This document shows positions 1-6,998 of a stretch of DNA of 8,166 nt, in pieces. A program made the translations under genes and the position numbers. This DNA is from Flavobacteriaceae bacterium UBA3440 (GTDB lineage Bacteria > Bacteroidota > Bacteroidia > Flavobacteriales > Flavobacteriaceae), in the NCBI GenBank assembly GCA_002378585.1, contig DFSJ01000108.1, positions 1-8,166 of the forward strand. The letters run 5' to 3'. Position 1 is the stretch's first letter, and every line of letters begins with the position of its first letter. The notes under the pieces were generated by a model. That model saw only the letters and a program-made list of their open reading frames with translations. It searched no databases and had not been told where the DNA came from.

Positions 1-269
1 GTGGGTAGGTTGGGGTTGGCGGAATCGCGTAAAATCACTGTTCCGCTGATTTGAATCACGGTTTCTCGGCCTAAACTTTTAGCGAGTTCCACCAAAGCAG
101 CTTCAGTTCTATCGGCATCAAAGATCAACTGGGTGATCCCGTAGCGGTCGCGCAGGTCAACCCAGCACATAAAACCTTTATCTCTTACTTTTTGCACCCA
201 GCCGCTTAGGGTGACTCTTTTTTGTGCATCGCTGGCCCTTAGGGCACCACAGGTAGTATCTCTAAACAT
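1..269 (-). CDS. aspS: Aspartyl-tRNA synthetase, N-terminal part (runs off the left edge)
   Basis: Aspartyl-tRNA synthetase charges tRNA-Asp with aspartate using ATP in the cytoplasm. Only the first 89 codons are inside the window. They encode the N-terminal OB-fold anticodon-binding domain. Visible AspS hallmarks are an opening [11 protein letters not shown] (family pattern M-x-R-T-x-x-C-G-x-L), then [13 protein letters not shown] at about residues 21-33, [15 protein letters not shown] at 36-50, and [14 protein letters not shown] at 65-78, followed by [10 protein letters not shown]. The catalytic class II domain lies outside. The ATG at 267-269 fits the usual AspS start and sits three bases after a long hairpin. 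It follows the RND gene on the same strand, but its function is unrelated to efflux and it probably has its own promoter. Recognition rests on remembered family sequence; I am confident of the call. Whether the enzyme is discriminating or non-discriminating (Asp/Asn) cannot be decided from this fragment. Confidence 0.95.
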   Translation of the reverse strand, partial: MFRDTTCGALRASDAQKRVTLSGWVQKVRDKGFMCWVDLRDRYGITQLIFDADRTEAALVELAKSLGRETVIQISGTVILRDSANPNLP

Positions 270-272
270 AAA

Positions 273-323
273 TGCGCTTAATCTGCTGCAAAAATACAAA
301 GTATTCTGCAGCTCTTAAGCGCA
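273..323 (-). repeat. Long interrupted inverted repeat (hairpin) between RND gene and aspS
   Basis: Three nested pairs of complementary arms share one centre. The outer arms TGCGCTTAA (273-281) and TTAAGCGCA (315-323) are perfect over 9 bp. The middle arms GCTGCA (285-290) and TGCAGC (307-312) are perfect over 6 bp. The inner arms AATAC (293-297) and GTATT (301-305) are perfect over 5 bp around a three-base loop. Small internal loops separate them, giving 20 paired positions. In RND read-through RNA the stem would end three bases before the aspS ATG. There is no long U-run after either side, only TTT, so this is not a textbook intrinsic terminator. It may end or insulate the efflux transcript, or be a DNA-level operator over the aspS promoter. 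Confidence 0.7.
289..296 (-). promoter_or_regulatory. Candidate aspS promoter, -7 element
   Basis: On the minus strand this reads TATTTTTG, an exact match to the Bacteroidota -7 consensus TAnnTTTG. It would start transcription around 281-284 and give aspS a leader of roughly 12-15 bases. No TTG lies at the usual 17-23 base spacing upstream, so the -33 element is missing or weak. The element lies inside the hairpin at 273-323. The A/T-rich consensus is easy to match by chance, but an identical octamer stands before the prenyl synthase gene. Confidence 0.4.
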
Positions 324-345
324 CTTGTTCAAAATAGAGCAGTGA

Positions 346-3300
346 TTATGCCCCTGTATATCTTCTTGAGGCAAATAACCCCCACTTAATTCTGTACGTC
401 ATGTACAAAAGCACCGGCACGATGATCAGTGTTAAGAAGGTCGCCACCGTCAGACCAAAAATAACCGTCCACGCCAGTGGCCCCCAGAAGATCACATTAT
501 CGCCTCCGATATAGATCTGCGGGTCTCCTGTAGAAAACAAGCTGATAAAGTTGATGTTGAGTCCAATGGCCAGCGGAATCAAACCAAGCACCGTGGTGAT
601 GGCCGTGAGAATTACAGGACGAAGACGGGCTTTACCCGCTGAAATCAAGATCGGAATCAACAGTTCTTTAGACAGCAACATGCGGTCCTCTATTCCCTTG
701 GCTACTTTGTAGCGGTCGATCAACAATTGTGCGTAGTCCAGGAGTACTACACCGTTGTTGACCACGATACCCGCCAGCGCAATGATTCCCATCATCGTCA
801 TCATGATCACAAAACTCCATCCTGTGAGGATAAGTCCGCCAAATACTCCGATGAAACTCAAGAAAATAGCGATCATAATGATTAGGGGCTTGGAGATACC
901 GGAGAATTGGAAGATCAGTAGAAACATAATCAATCCGAGTCCAGAGAAGAAAGCGCCCATCAGAAACTGCATCTGTTTGTTTTGCTCTTCAATCTGACCG
1001 GTATAATCAACTTTGATGTCCTTGGGCATGTCTTCAAACGACAACATCTCTTTTTGAATGCTGTTTACCACGGCCTGAGCATCGCTAAATCCTGGTTTTA
1101 GTCCAGAATAAACAGTAACTACGCGTTTGTTGTCTCTGTGTTTGATCGCACTAAATCCTGTGGTGTTTTTTCGTTTGGCCACCGCAGAAATGGGAATTTC
1201 TTTAATTTGACCATTGGCAGGATCCCTAAAGATGATGTTTTGGTCAAACAGTGCGGATGGGTTGTGCTTGAGGGATTCGTTAAAGCGTACATTGATGTCA
1301 TAGTCTTCGCCATTTTCCTTGTAAATACCGGCCTTCTCGCCGAATAAGGATCTTCTGAGTTGCATGCCTACCTGGCCTACAGCAATCCCGAGCGCTCCAG
1401 CTTTTTCCCGATCTACTTCAACAGACATGGACGGGTTGCCTTTGTTTACGTCAATTTTTAATTCCTCGACACCGTCGATATTTCGCGTGTTCAGGTAAGC
1501 GCGCATGCGCTCAGCTGTGAGAATTAATTCATCGTAGTCCGGACCTTCAAGTTCGATGTTAATCGGATAGCCGACCGGAGGGCCATTGGCATCTTTTTCT
1601 ACAGAAATAGCTACACCGGGATAGAGCCCGTGTAACGCTTGCTGAACTTTAAGGCGCAAGGCCTCGGAGTCTTGTCCTCTTCGGTATTTGTACTCCCTGA
1701 GTGAAGCGGTAATTTTTCCTCTGTGCGGCATTTCTGCGGCAGAACCGCCATCAGTTTGTGGATTACCCGCACCTTCTCCAACCTGAGATACCGCAGATTC
1801 CAGCATATAGTTGTAGGTACCATCTAGGTACATTGGATCACTGAGCACAGCATACACCTCTTTTTCGATGTCCAAGGTCATCTGATTGGTTTTTTCTATA
1901 TCGGTACCTTGAGGGTATTCGATATACACCACAATTTGATTAGGCCTGTTGTCTGGGAAGAATTCAATTTTGGTTCTTCCCGCACCCACCGATACCCCAA
2001 AGAATACAAATGAAGCCAATAACAGCACCACTGTAGTGGCGAAATAATAGTACATGTTCCGGCCCCTAAACGCCCGGGCCAACTGTCGTTCATACCATGA
2101 TTCAAAACGCACTAGACTGTTGTTTTGGAAGGCATTGGCCCATTTTTTTAGACCGTATTTATAGATCCAAAACATAGCAGCGGTAACGATCATCAAGGTT
2201 CCTAGTCCGCGCAGGGTCCCGCCAAATAACAGGATTAACAACCCGAATCCACCGAGAATTGCGGTGATGCGCCACAGCTGTTTGCGGGTAAGCACCTTTT
2301 CATCGGTATCCATAAACTGGGCTACCAACATGGAATTCATGAAGATAGCTACCACCAAAGAAGATCCCAATACCACTGATAGGGTGATGGGGAAGTAGAT
2401 CATAAATTGACCAAAAATACCGGGCCACAACCCTAAGGGGACAAAGGCAGCTACCGTAGTGGCTGTCGAGATGATGATGGGATAGGCAATTTCACTGATC
2501 CCTTGTTTGGCTGCTTGAACGCGCGGCATACCCTCGCTCATCAGTCGGTAAACGTTTTCCACGACCACAATGCCGTTGTCCACCAACATACCCAGCCCCA
2601 TGATCATACCAAAAAGAATCATGGTGTTGAGGGTGTATCCAAGCCAGGAAAGCACCATAAAGGAGATAAACATGGACATGGGGATGGCAAAACCTACGAA
2701 TAGGGCATTTCTGAATCCTAAAAAGAACATAAGCACCAGAACGACCAACAGAATTCCGAAGATGATGTTGTTGACTAGATCATCTACTTGATTGAGGGTT
2801 TTTTCAGAGGTGTCGTTGGAAATACTCACCTCTAGGTTGGAAGGAAGTACCTGATCTTGCGCTTCTTGAATGATGGTGCGGATATCCTCAGCAGCCTGAA
2901 TCATGTTTTTTCCAGATCTTTTTTTCACGGAAAGCATCACCACTTCCTCGCCAAACATGCGGGCATAAGTGGTGCGTTCCTTGTCTTGGAAACTGATTTG
3001 AGCTACGTCGGACAGGTAAATTGTTTTGCCTTCTGATTTAACGACAAAACGCTCCAAATCACTGGGGTCTTCAATTTCTCCAATCACGCGCAGTGTTCTC
3101 CTCTGTCCGCTTTGCACCAGATTTCCCGCGGAGACAGTCATGTTTCCGTTGGCAATGGCGCCGAGCACATCGTTAAAGCTCACTTGGGCGGCCATCATTT
3201 TATAGACATCAACGGCTACTTCTACCTCTTTTTGTTGTACCCCAAGGATAGATACCTCTTTGATCTGAGGCAGAGACTCTATTTGATCTTGTAAGTATTC

Positions 3301-3822
3301 GGCAAAATCATTGAGTTTTTCCACAGGAAAATCACCGGTGAGGTTGATGTTCATAATAGGCACTTCTTCAGAGAGGGTCAAATCAAAAACATTGGGTTCG
3401 ACTTTTGACCCATTGAATGTGGGCCAGTCCTCAGAAGCCTTTTCGGCATCCACTTTGTCTTTGATCAATTGTTTGGCCGTCTGAACTTCGATCTCTTCAT
3501 CAAATTCCACCATGATCATCCCGTAGTCTTGTTGTGCTGTGGAGACGATTTCCACCACATTGCGGACTGTCTTTAGCTCATCCTCAAGGGGCTCAATGAT
3601 CAAACGCTCAATATCTTCGGCAGAGTTTCCAGGGTAAGGCACACTGACGTATATATTGGTCTCTTTGATCTCTGGAAAATCCTCGCGGGGCAAGTCGTAG
3701 TAGGCGCCCAATCCAAGGACCAGGAAAAATGCGATCAACACATAGATGATCGATGGGTTGTCAATGGCCCAAGCTGCTGGCTTGAACAGTTTGCTGACGT
3801 TGCGTTCTTGTTTACTGTTCAT
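346..3822 (-). CDS. RND-family efflux pump, inner membrane permease subunit
   Basis: This is the proton-driven inner membrane transporter of the tripartite pump. It takes substrate from the periplasm or membrane and passes it through the adaptor to the TolC-like channel. The product has 1158 residues from the ATG at 3820-3822. A TTG 12 bases further upstream is also open, but the ATG overlaps the adaptor gene by 11 bases and gives the better start. The duplicated RND plan is clear: TM1 at about 23-42, a large periplasmic loop, TM2-TM6 at about 353-503, TM7 at about 592-612, a second periplasmic loop, and TM8-TM12 at about 953-1141. TM4 carries GLGMLVDNGIVVVENVYR, with the proton-relay candidates Asp415 and Glu422; the second Asp of AcrB is Asn416 here. 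TM10 has GIVVNNGVVLLDY, with Asn where AcrB has its essential Lys. Two extra hydrophobic stretches (about 519-536 and 540-556) sit between TM6 and TM7, which makes it longer than AcrB (1049). A Gly/Ser-rich loop lies near 681-702. It is not a clear heavy-metal CzcA/CusA type, and the substrate is unknown. Confidence 0.93.
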   Translation of the reverse strand: MNSKQERNVSKLFKPAAWAIDNPSIIYVLIAFFLVLGLGAYYDLPREDFPEIKETNIYVSVPYPGNSAEDIERLIIEPLEDELKTVRNVVEIVSTAQQDYGMIMVEFDEEIEVQTAKQLIKDKVDAEKASEDWPTFNGSKVEPNVFDLTLSEEVPIMNINLTGDFPVEKLNDFAEYLQDQIESLPQIKEVSILGVQQKEVEVAVDVYKMMAAQVSFNDVLGAIANGNMTVSAGNLVQSGQRRTLRVIGEIEDPSDLERFVVKSEGKTIYLSDVAQISFQDKERTTYARMFGEEVVMLSVKKRSGKNMIQAAEDIRTIIQEAQDQVLPSNLEVSISNDTSEKTLNQVDDLVNNIIFGILLVVLVLMFFLGFRNALFVGFAIPMSMFISFMVLSWLGYTLNTMILFGMIMGLGMLVDNGIVVVENVYRLMSEGMPRVQAAKQGISEIAYPIIISTATTVAAFVPLGLWPGIFGQFMIYFPITLSVVLGSSLVVAIFMNSMLVAQFMDTDEKVLTRKQLWRITAILGGFGLLILLFGGTLRGLGTLMIVTAAMFWIYKYGLKKWANAFQNNSLVRFESWYERQLARAFRGRNMYYYFATTVVLLLASFVFFGVSVGAGRTKIEFFPDNRPNQIVVYIEYPQGTDIEKTNQMTLDIEKEVYAVLSDPMYLDGTYNYMLESAVSQVGEGAGNPQTDGGSAAEMPHRGKITASLREYKYRRGQDSEALRLKVQQALHGLYPGVAISVEKDANGPPVGYPINIELEGPDYDELILTAERMRAYLNTRNIDGVEELKIDVNKGNPSMSVEVDREKAGALGIAVGQVGMQLRRSLFGEKAGIYKENGEDYDINVRFNESLKHNPSALFDQNIIFRDPANGQIKEIPISAVAKRKNTTGFSAIKHRDNKRVVTVYSGLKPGFSDAQAVVNSIQKEMLSFEDMPKDIKVDYTGQIEEQNKQMQFLMGAFFSGLGLIMFLLIFQFSGISKPLIIMIAIFLSFIGVFGGLILTGWSFVIMMTMMGIIALAGIVVNNGVVLLDYAQLLIDRYKVAKGIEDRMLLSKELLIPILISAGKARLRPVILTAITTVLGLIPLAIGLNINFISLFSTGDPQIYIGGDNVIFWGPLAWTVIFGLTVATFLTLIIVPVLLYMTYRIKWGLFASRRYTGA

Positions 3823-4978
3823 CTGCTGGAGCAATTACTTTTACTTTTTGGCCATCGCGTACTTTTCTAGACCCCTCTAACACCACCAATTCGCCAGGGT
3901 TTAACCCGGAAGTGATTTCAATTAGATTTCCTTGGGCCAGGCCAGTGGTTACTGTGCGTTGTTCTGCTTTAGTAATGCCTTCTTGGTCTGGAGTTCCCAC
4001 CACGTATAGGTATTGTTCGCCTTGCGCATTTTCAGACAGGATACTCAGCGGAACCATCAATGCTTTTGGATTTTGGTAGTCTCTGATCAACACTCGAGCA
4101 TTGAGGTTAGGTTTGATGGACTTCTGGCTGTTTGGTACGGCAATTTCAGCGCTAAAGCTTCTGTTTGAGGGAGCGATGTAGTTTCCGGTTTCTCTTACCG
4201 CAGAGGTAATGGTGTCTCCCAATACGGGAATTACTACCAACGCTTTATCTCCTTTTTTAACCTGGCCGATGTATCGTTCAGGAACATCAACGGCTACATA
4301 CATATCTTGTAAGTTGATCAAGCGAAACAGCGCTGATCCAGGCCCTGGAGCTACCACGGTACCAGGATCCTGAAGCAATTCATCGATGATTCCAGAAAAT
4401 GGAGCCCTGATTTCCGCTTTGGCTAAGGTGCTTTCGAGTTGATCCAATTGCCCTTTTTGTGCGCTGTAATTGGTTTTAGCTTGGAGGTATTGAATCTCTG
4501 AGCCAATGTTTTGTTTCCAAAGGGCGCTTTGGCGATCATACGTTGTTTTGGCAAGCGCCGTAGCGGCTTTTAATGCGGCTACTTGAGCGTTCAATGCGGC
4601 AGCATCTATGCGCGCGAGTACCTGTCCTTTGCTTACTTGTTGCCCTTTTTTTACACGCACCTCCAATAGGGTTCCCGCAAGTTCAGGGTAAATCAAGATG
4701 TTTTCTTGGGTGGTCACGTCTCCCTGAAGATCTACGTAGTGTTCAAATGCAGCTGGAGTTACATCATGGGCAGTGATCAGTTGAAGGTTATCCGTGGATT
4801 CCCACGCCGACAAGGCTTCTTCTACTTGTTGCAATTCAGATGCTAACGACTCCATCTGTGTTTTCAATGCAGTGCGACGCTCCATCAGGGCTTGTTGATC
4901 AGCAGGTAATTCTGCTGCTTTTGGTCCACAAGCAGTGATCCAAAGTGCAGCGCTTAAGGCAAATATGATTTTTTTCAT
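3812..4978 (-). CDS. RND efflux periplasmic adaptor (membrane fusion) lipoprotein
   Basis: This HlyD/AcrA-type adaptor bridges the RND pump and the outer membrane channel in the periplasm. It has 388 residues from the ATG at 4976-4978. The N-terminus is a lipoprotein signal: MKK, a hydrophobic run, then ITAC with Cys17 as the lipidation site. Residues about 27-60 form a predicted coiled coil (heptad-like, rich in Gln, Glu and Leu) before the first beta domain. The first lipoyl half is at about 93-125 (PELAGTLLEVRVKKGQQVSKGQ), an alpha-helical hairpin follows at about 126-187, and the second lipoyl half has AEIRAPFSGIIDELL at 188-202. A beta-barrel domain follows (about 225-300), then a membrane-proximal domain ending in SGLNPGELVVLEGSRKVRDGQKVKV. 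The gene starts 14 bases after the tolC-like stop and overlaps the pump start by 11 bases, so the three subunits are surely made together. No Shine-Dalgarno is seen before the start, as is usual in Bacteroidota. Confidence 0.94.
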   Translation of the reverse strand: MKKIIFALSAALWITACGPKAAELPADQQALMERRTALKTQMESLASELQQVEEALSAWESTDNLQLITAHDVTPAAFEHYVDLQGDVTTQENILIYPELAGTLLEVRVKKGQQVSKGQVLARIDAAALNAQVAALKAATALAKTTYDRQSALWKQNIGSEIQYLQAKTNYSAQKGQLDQLESTLAKAEIRAPFSGIIDELLQDPGTVVAPGPGSALFRLINLQDMYVAVDVPERYIGQVKKGDKALVVIPVLGDTITSAVRETGNYIAPSNRSFSAEIAVPNSQKSIKPNLNARVLIRDYQNPKALMVPLSILSENAQGEQYLYVVGTPDQEGITKAEQRTVTTGLAQGNLIEITSGLNPGELVVLEGSRKVRDGQKVKVIAPADEQ

Positions 4979-4992
4979 GGGTAGGGTTATTT

Positions 4993-6324
4993 CTAGTCGT
5001 TGATGGTTAATGTTTCTAAGGCAGTTTTTGCATTGATCAGGTCGAGCATCGCTTGCAGATACGTGCTTTGAGCGCCGTAAAGCTGTAATTGGGCTTCCCT
5101 GAGCTCAAATCCACTGGCGATTCCTTCTTTGAATTTTATCTGGTTTTTTTGTTCAATCCGCTCCGCAAGCTTTAAGTTTTGGCCGGCTGTGTGGTAGTTG
5201 TCCATGGCCAGTGTCCAGGCACTTTGCGCTTGTTCCCACTGCAGCAATACTTGCTTCTGGGTTTGAGTCAGGTTGTTCTGTGCTTTTAGGTAGGCGATTT
5301 TAGCCCTTTTTGTTTTGGCGGTATTTCCCAGTGAAGTGAACAGGGGCATGTTGATGTTGACACCCAGAATAGATGAATCAAACCACTGTTGCTGATTTTG
5401 GGTGAAGGCAAATGTATCCGCAAATGCACTGGAGTTGTAATTGACAAATGTGTTGATACTTGGCAGCGCATAGCTTTTTTGCAATTTTAGTTCGAGGCGC
5501 TTTTGTTCTTGTAGGTTAAAGACTAAACGGTAGTCTATATTCTTGTCTGCCACAAATTCTTCAGTCACAGGCTCGAGTAATTCTTGGGCGGCTAGTTTGG
5601 CCAGTTCATCGGTTAATTCGATTCGGTGATCGAGCTCAAGGCCGAGTAGTAGATTCAGCATTTGCTGGCTGATGATCACGATACGTCGGCTGTTTCGGCC
5701 TTGATTTTCCAGGTTGGCTAAAGTGATTTGAATTTGCTCGATCGCTTCTTCTTCCACCATCCCTTGCGCCCACATCTTTTGGGTTTCTTCAGCCGTTGCT
5801 TTGAGTTGTTTGATGTTATCGGCAATAATTCGCTCGCTTTCCTGAGCAGCTAGAACCCCTGTGTAGGCGTTGACTACTGCTTTTTGTACCTCAATTTTTG
5901 TTTTGATTTCGGACAGTGCGCTGATTTCAATAAATGTTTTGATCGCTTGAAGTCCAACCAAATAAGATCCGTTAAAGATTTGTTGCCTTAAAGTAGCCGT
6001 AGCAGACACCTGTTGTTTTTGACCAAAAGTCACCGGAATAAACGTGCCGGGCTCACCGCCAAAAAATTCACCAGGTAAAAGCGAAACGGGTCTTTTCAGC
6101 TGGTTTTGATAGTCTAGCCCGCCATCTATTTGAGGTAATCCAGAGGCTATGGTCACCCATTTTTGAGCATAAGCATCCCGAACATCTTGCGCTGCGTTAA
6201 CCATCTGGTTGTTGTGGGCGTAGGCATAATTCAATGCTTGATCTAAGCTGAGCTTAGTGGGTACTTCTTGAGCCCGAGCCACAAATAGGGTGATGGAAAG
6301 GGCGATAAGCAATTTTATTTTCAT
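4993..6324 (-). CDS. TolC-family outer membrane efflux channel
   Basis: This is the outer membrane factor of the pump, a trimeric beta-barrel with a long periplasmic alpha-helical tunnel. It has 443 residues, typical of the family. A Sec signal peptide covers residues 1-18, with likely cleavage after ARA before Gln19. The two-fold repeated outer membrane efflux protein (OEP) pattern is visible. The first half opens with LSLDQALNYAYAHNNQM at 25-41 and runs through long helices (about 135-225) with the turn MWAQGMVEEEAIEQI. The second half has ILGVNINMPLFTSLGN at 319-334, a long helix with AKIAYLKAQNNL, and the family-typical FKEGIASGFELREAQLQLYGA at 398-418. Its ATG overlaps the TGA of the tetR gene in the four-base ATGA arrangement, which implies translational coupling. 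Having its own channel gene suggests a dedicated rather than shared exit duct. Confidence 0.94.
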   Translation of the reverse strand: MKIKLLIALSITLFVARAQEVPTKLSLDQALNYAYAHNNQMVNAAQDVRDAYAQKWVTIASGLPQIDGGLDYQNQLKRPVSLLPGEFFGGEPGTFIPVTFGQKQQVSATATLRQQIFNGSYLVGLQAIKTFIEISALSEIKTKIEVQKAVVNAYTGVLAAQESERIIADNIKQLKATAEETQKMWAQGMVEEEAIEQIQITLANLENQGRNSRRIVIISQQMLNLLLGLELDHRIELTDELAKLAAQELLEPVTEEFVADKNIDYRLVFNLQEQKRLELKLQKSYALPSINTFVNYNSSAFADTFAFTQNQQQWFDSSILGVNINMPLFTSLGNTAKTKRAKIAYLKAQNNLTQTQKQVLLQWEQAQSAWTLAMDNYHTAGQNLKLAERIEQKNQIKFKEGIASGFELREAQLQLYGAQSTYLQAMLDLINAKTALETLTIND

Positions 6325-6920
6325 GACTGTGCGGTGATTTGATCGATAATTTCTACGCCTTTGGGTGTTGCGATACCCCGAAGGTGGTAGGCTAGATGGA
6401 GGTTAAACAATTTGTTTTTATCAAAGTTTTCACTGGGGAACAACTCTTCGTGACGCACAGCGTTAAAGCCGGCAAAAAAAATACGTGTCACAAAGGCCAG
6501 ATCGATGTCTGGTCGGTATAATCCAAGTTCGATGCCTTTTTTCAGGTTATTTTGGGTGCAATCTTGAATGGTTTGGAACTGCTTGCGAACCAACACAGCA
6601 AAAATTTTGGGGTAGTAGCGTTGAAGCTGATAGTGGGGGGATGATTTTTCATCCTGCAGCGCTGAACGAGAAAACTCTTTGATGGCAAACATTTCCTCTA
6701 TGGGGTTCTTTTCTCCATCACAAATGCAGCTTATACCCGTGGAAATATGTTCAAATAAGTGGTCTGTTACTGCAGAGACCAGCGCGGTTTTGTCCTGATA
6801 AAATTGATAAATAGTTTTCTTTGACATCCCTAGCTCTTTGGCCAGGTCGTCCATAGTAACGCTTTTAAACCCGTGGTTCAGGAATAGCTCCTTGGCTTTA
6901 ATCAGGATTTCGTTTTGCAT
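6321..6920 (-). CDS. TetR/AcrR-family transcriptional repressor of the efflux operon
   Basis: This is a one-component regulator of 199 residues, the usual TetR length. The N-terminal DNA-binding domain is clear: helix 1 at about 3-16 (ILIKAKELFLNHGF), then the helix-turn-helix with SVTMDDLAKELGMSKKTIYQFYQDK at about 20-44, which matches the TetR_N pattern closely. The all-helical C-terminal ligand-binding and dimerisation domain (about 50-199) is unlike any specific subfamily I can name, so the inducer is unknown. It is the first gene of the efflux operon and is joined to the tolC-like gene by a 4-base overlap. With a perfect inverted repeat over the promoter just upstream, negative autoregulation of the whole operon is the obvious model. 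The ATG at 6918-6920 gives the standard family N-terminus. It lies only about 8 bases from the -7 promoter element, so the mRNA is probably leaderless or nearly so. Confidence 0.93.
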   Translation of the reverse strand: MQNEILIKAKELFLNHGFKSVTMDDLAKELGMSKKTIYQFYQDKTALVSAVTDHLFEHISTGISCICDGEKNPIEEMFAIKEFSRSALQDEKSSPHYQLQRYYPKIFAVLVRKQFQTIQDCTQNNLKKGIELGLYRPDIDLAFVTRIFFAGFNAVRHEELFPSENFDKNKLFNLHLAYHLRGIATPKGVEIIDQITAQS

Positions 6921-6928
6921 AGCGGCTG

Positions 6929-6957
6929 CAAAAGTACGCCGGAAACTGAGAAAACAA
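6929..6957 (-). promoter_or_regulatory. Bacteroidota-type promoter of the efflux operon
   Basis: Read on the minus strand, TTG (6955-6957) is followed by 18 bases and then TACTTTTG (6929-6936). This fits the Bacteroidota promoter pattern TTG-N17-23-TAnnTTTG known from Bacteroides and Flavobacterium. Transcription would start at about 6921-6925, within a few bases of the tetR ATG at 6920. Both elements and their spacing agree, making this the best promoter in the window. Confidence 0.7.
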
Positions 6958-6969
6958 TTTTAGTTTCCG
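6940..6969. promoter_or_regulatory. Probable TetR operator: perfect 8-14-8 inverted repeat
   Basis: CGGAAACT (6940-6947) and AGTTTCCG (6962-6969) are exact reverse complements separated by 14 bases, 30 bp in all. The repeat covers the -33 element and most of the spacer of the tetR promoter, stopping three bases short of the -7 element. A dimeric repressor bound here would block RNA polymerase. The total size resembles long TetR-family operators such as that of QacR. As an RNA hairpin it would be upstream of the transcript start, so a DNA-level role is more likely. That the neighbouring TetR binds it is inference from position. Confidence 0.65.
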
Positions 6970-6998
6970 CAGTTTTTACACAAAATTAACATATTGGT

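Noticed and set aside
270..345. T-box or other riboswitch before aspS
   Set aside because: The gap is only 76 bases, no T-box sequence or specifier-loop arrangement is visible, and T-boxes are not expected in Bacteroidota.
755..997. Plus-strand open frame of 80 codons
   Set aside because: It is antisense to the last third of the RND gene, whose motifs (GIVVNNGVVLLDY and others) are intact; it has no recognisable domain.
2503..2703. Plus-strand open frame encoding a His-rich 66-residue peptide that resembles a metal-binding protein
   Set aside because: It lies wholly antisense to the conserved TM2-TM4 region of the RND gene. The His-rich look is a by-product of the reverse complement of codons for Met, Val and Gly in that region, and no promoter stands before it.
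3823..3834. Upstream TTG start for the RND pump (adds MLQQ)
   Set aside because: The ATG at 3820-3822 is a better codon, gives an N-terminus of normal form and shortens the overlap with the adaptor gene to 11 bases.
4180..4187. AGTTTCCG, a copy of the tetR operator half-site, inside the adaptor gene
   Set aside because: No matching second arm lies at the right distance, and the bases encode conserved-looking protein sequence; most likely chance.
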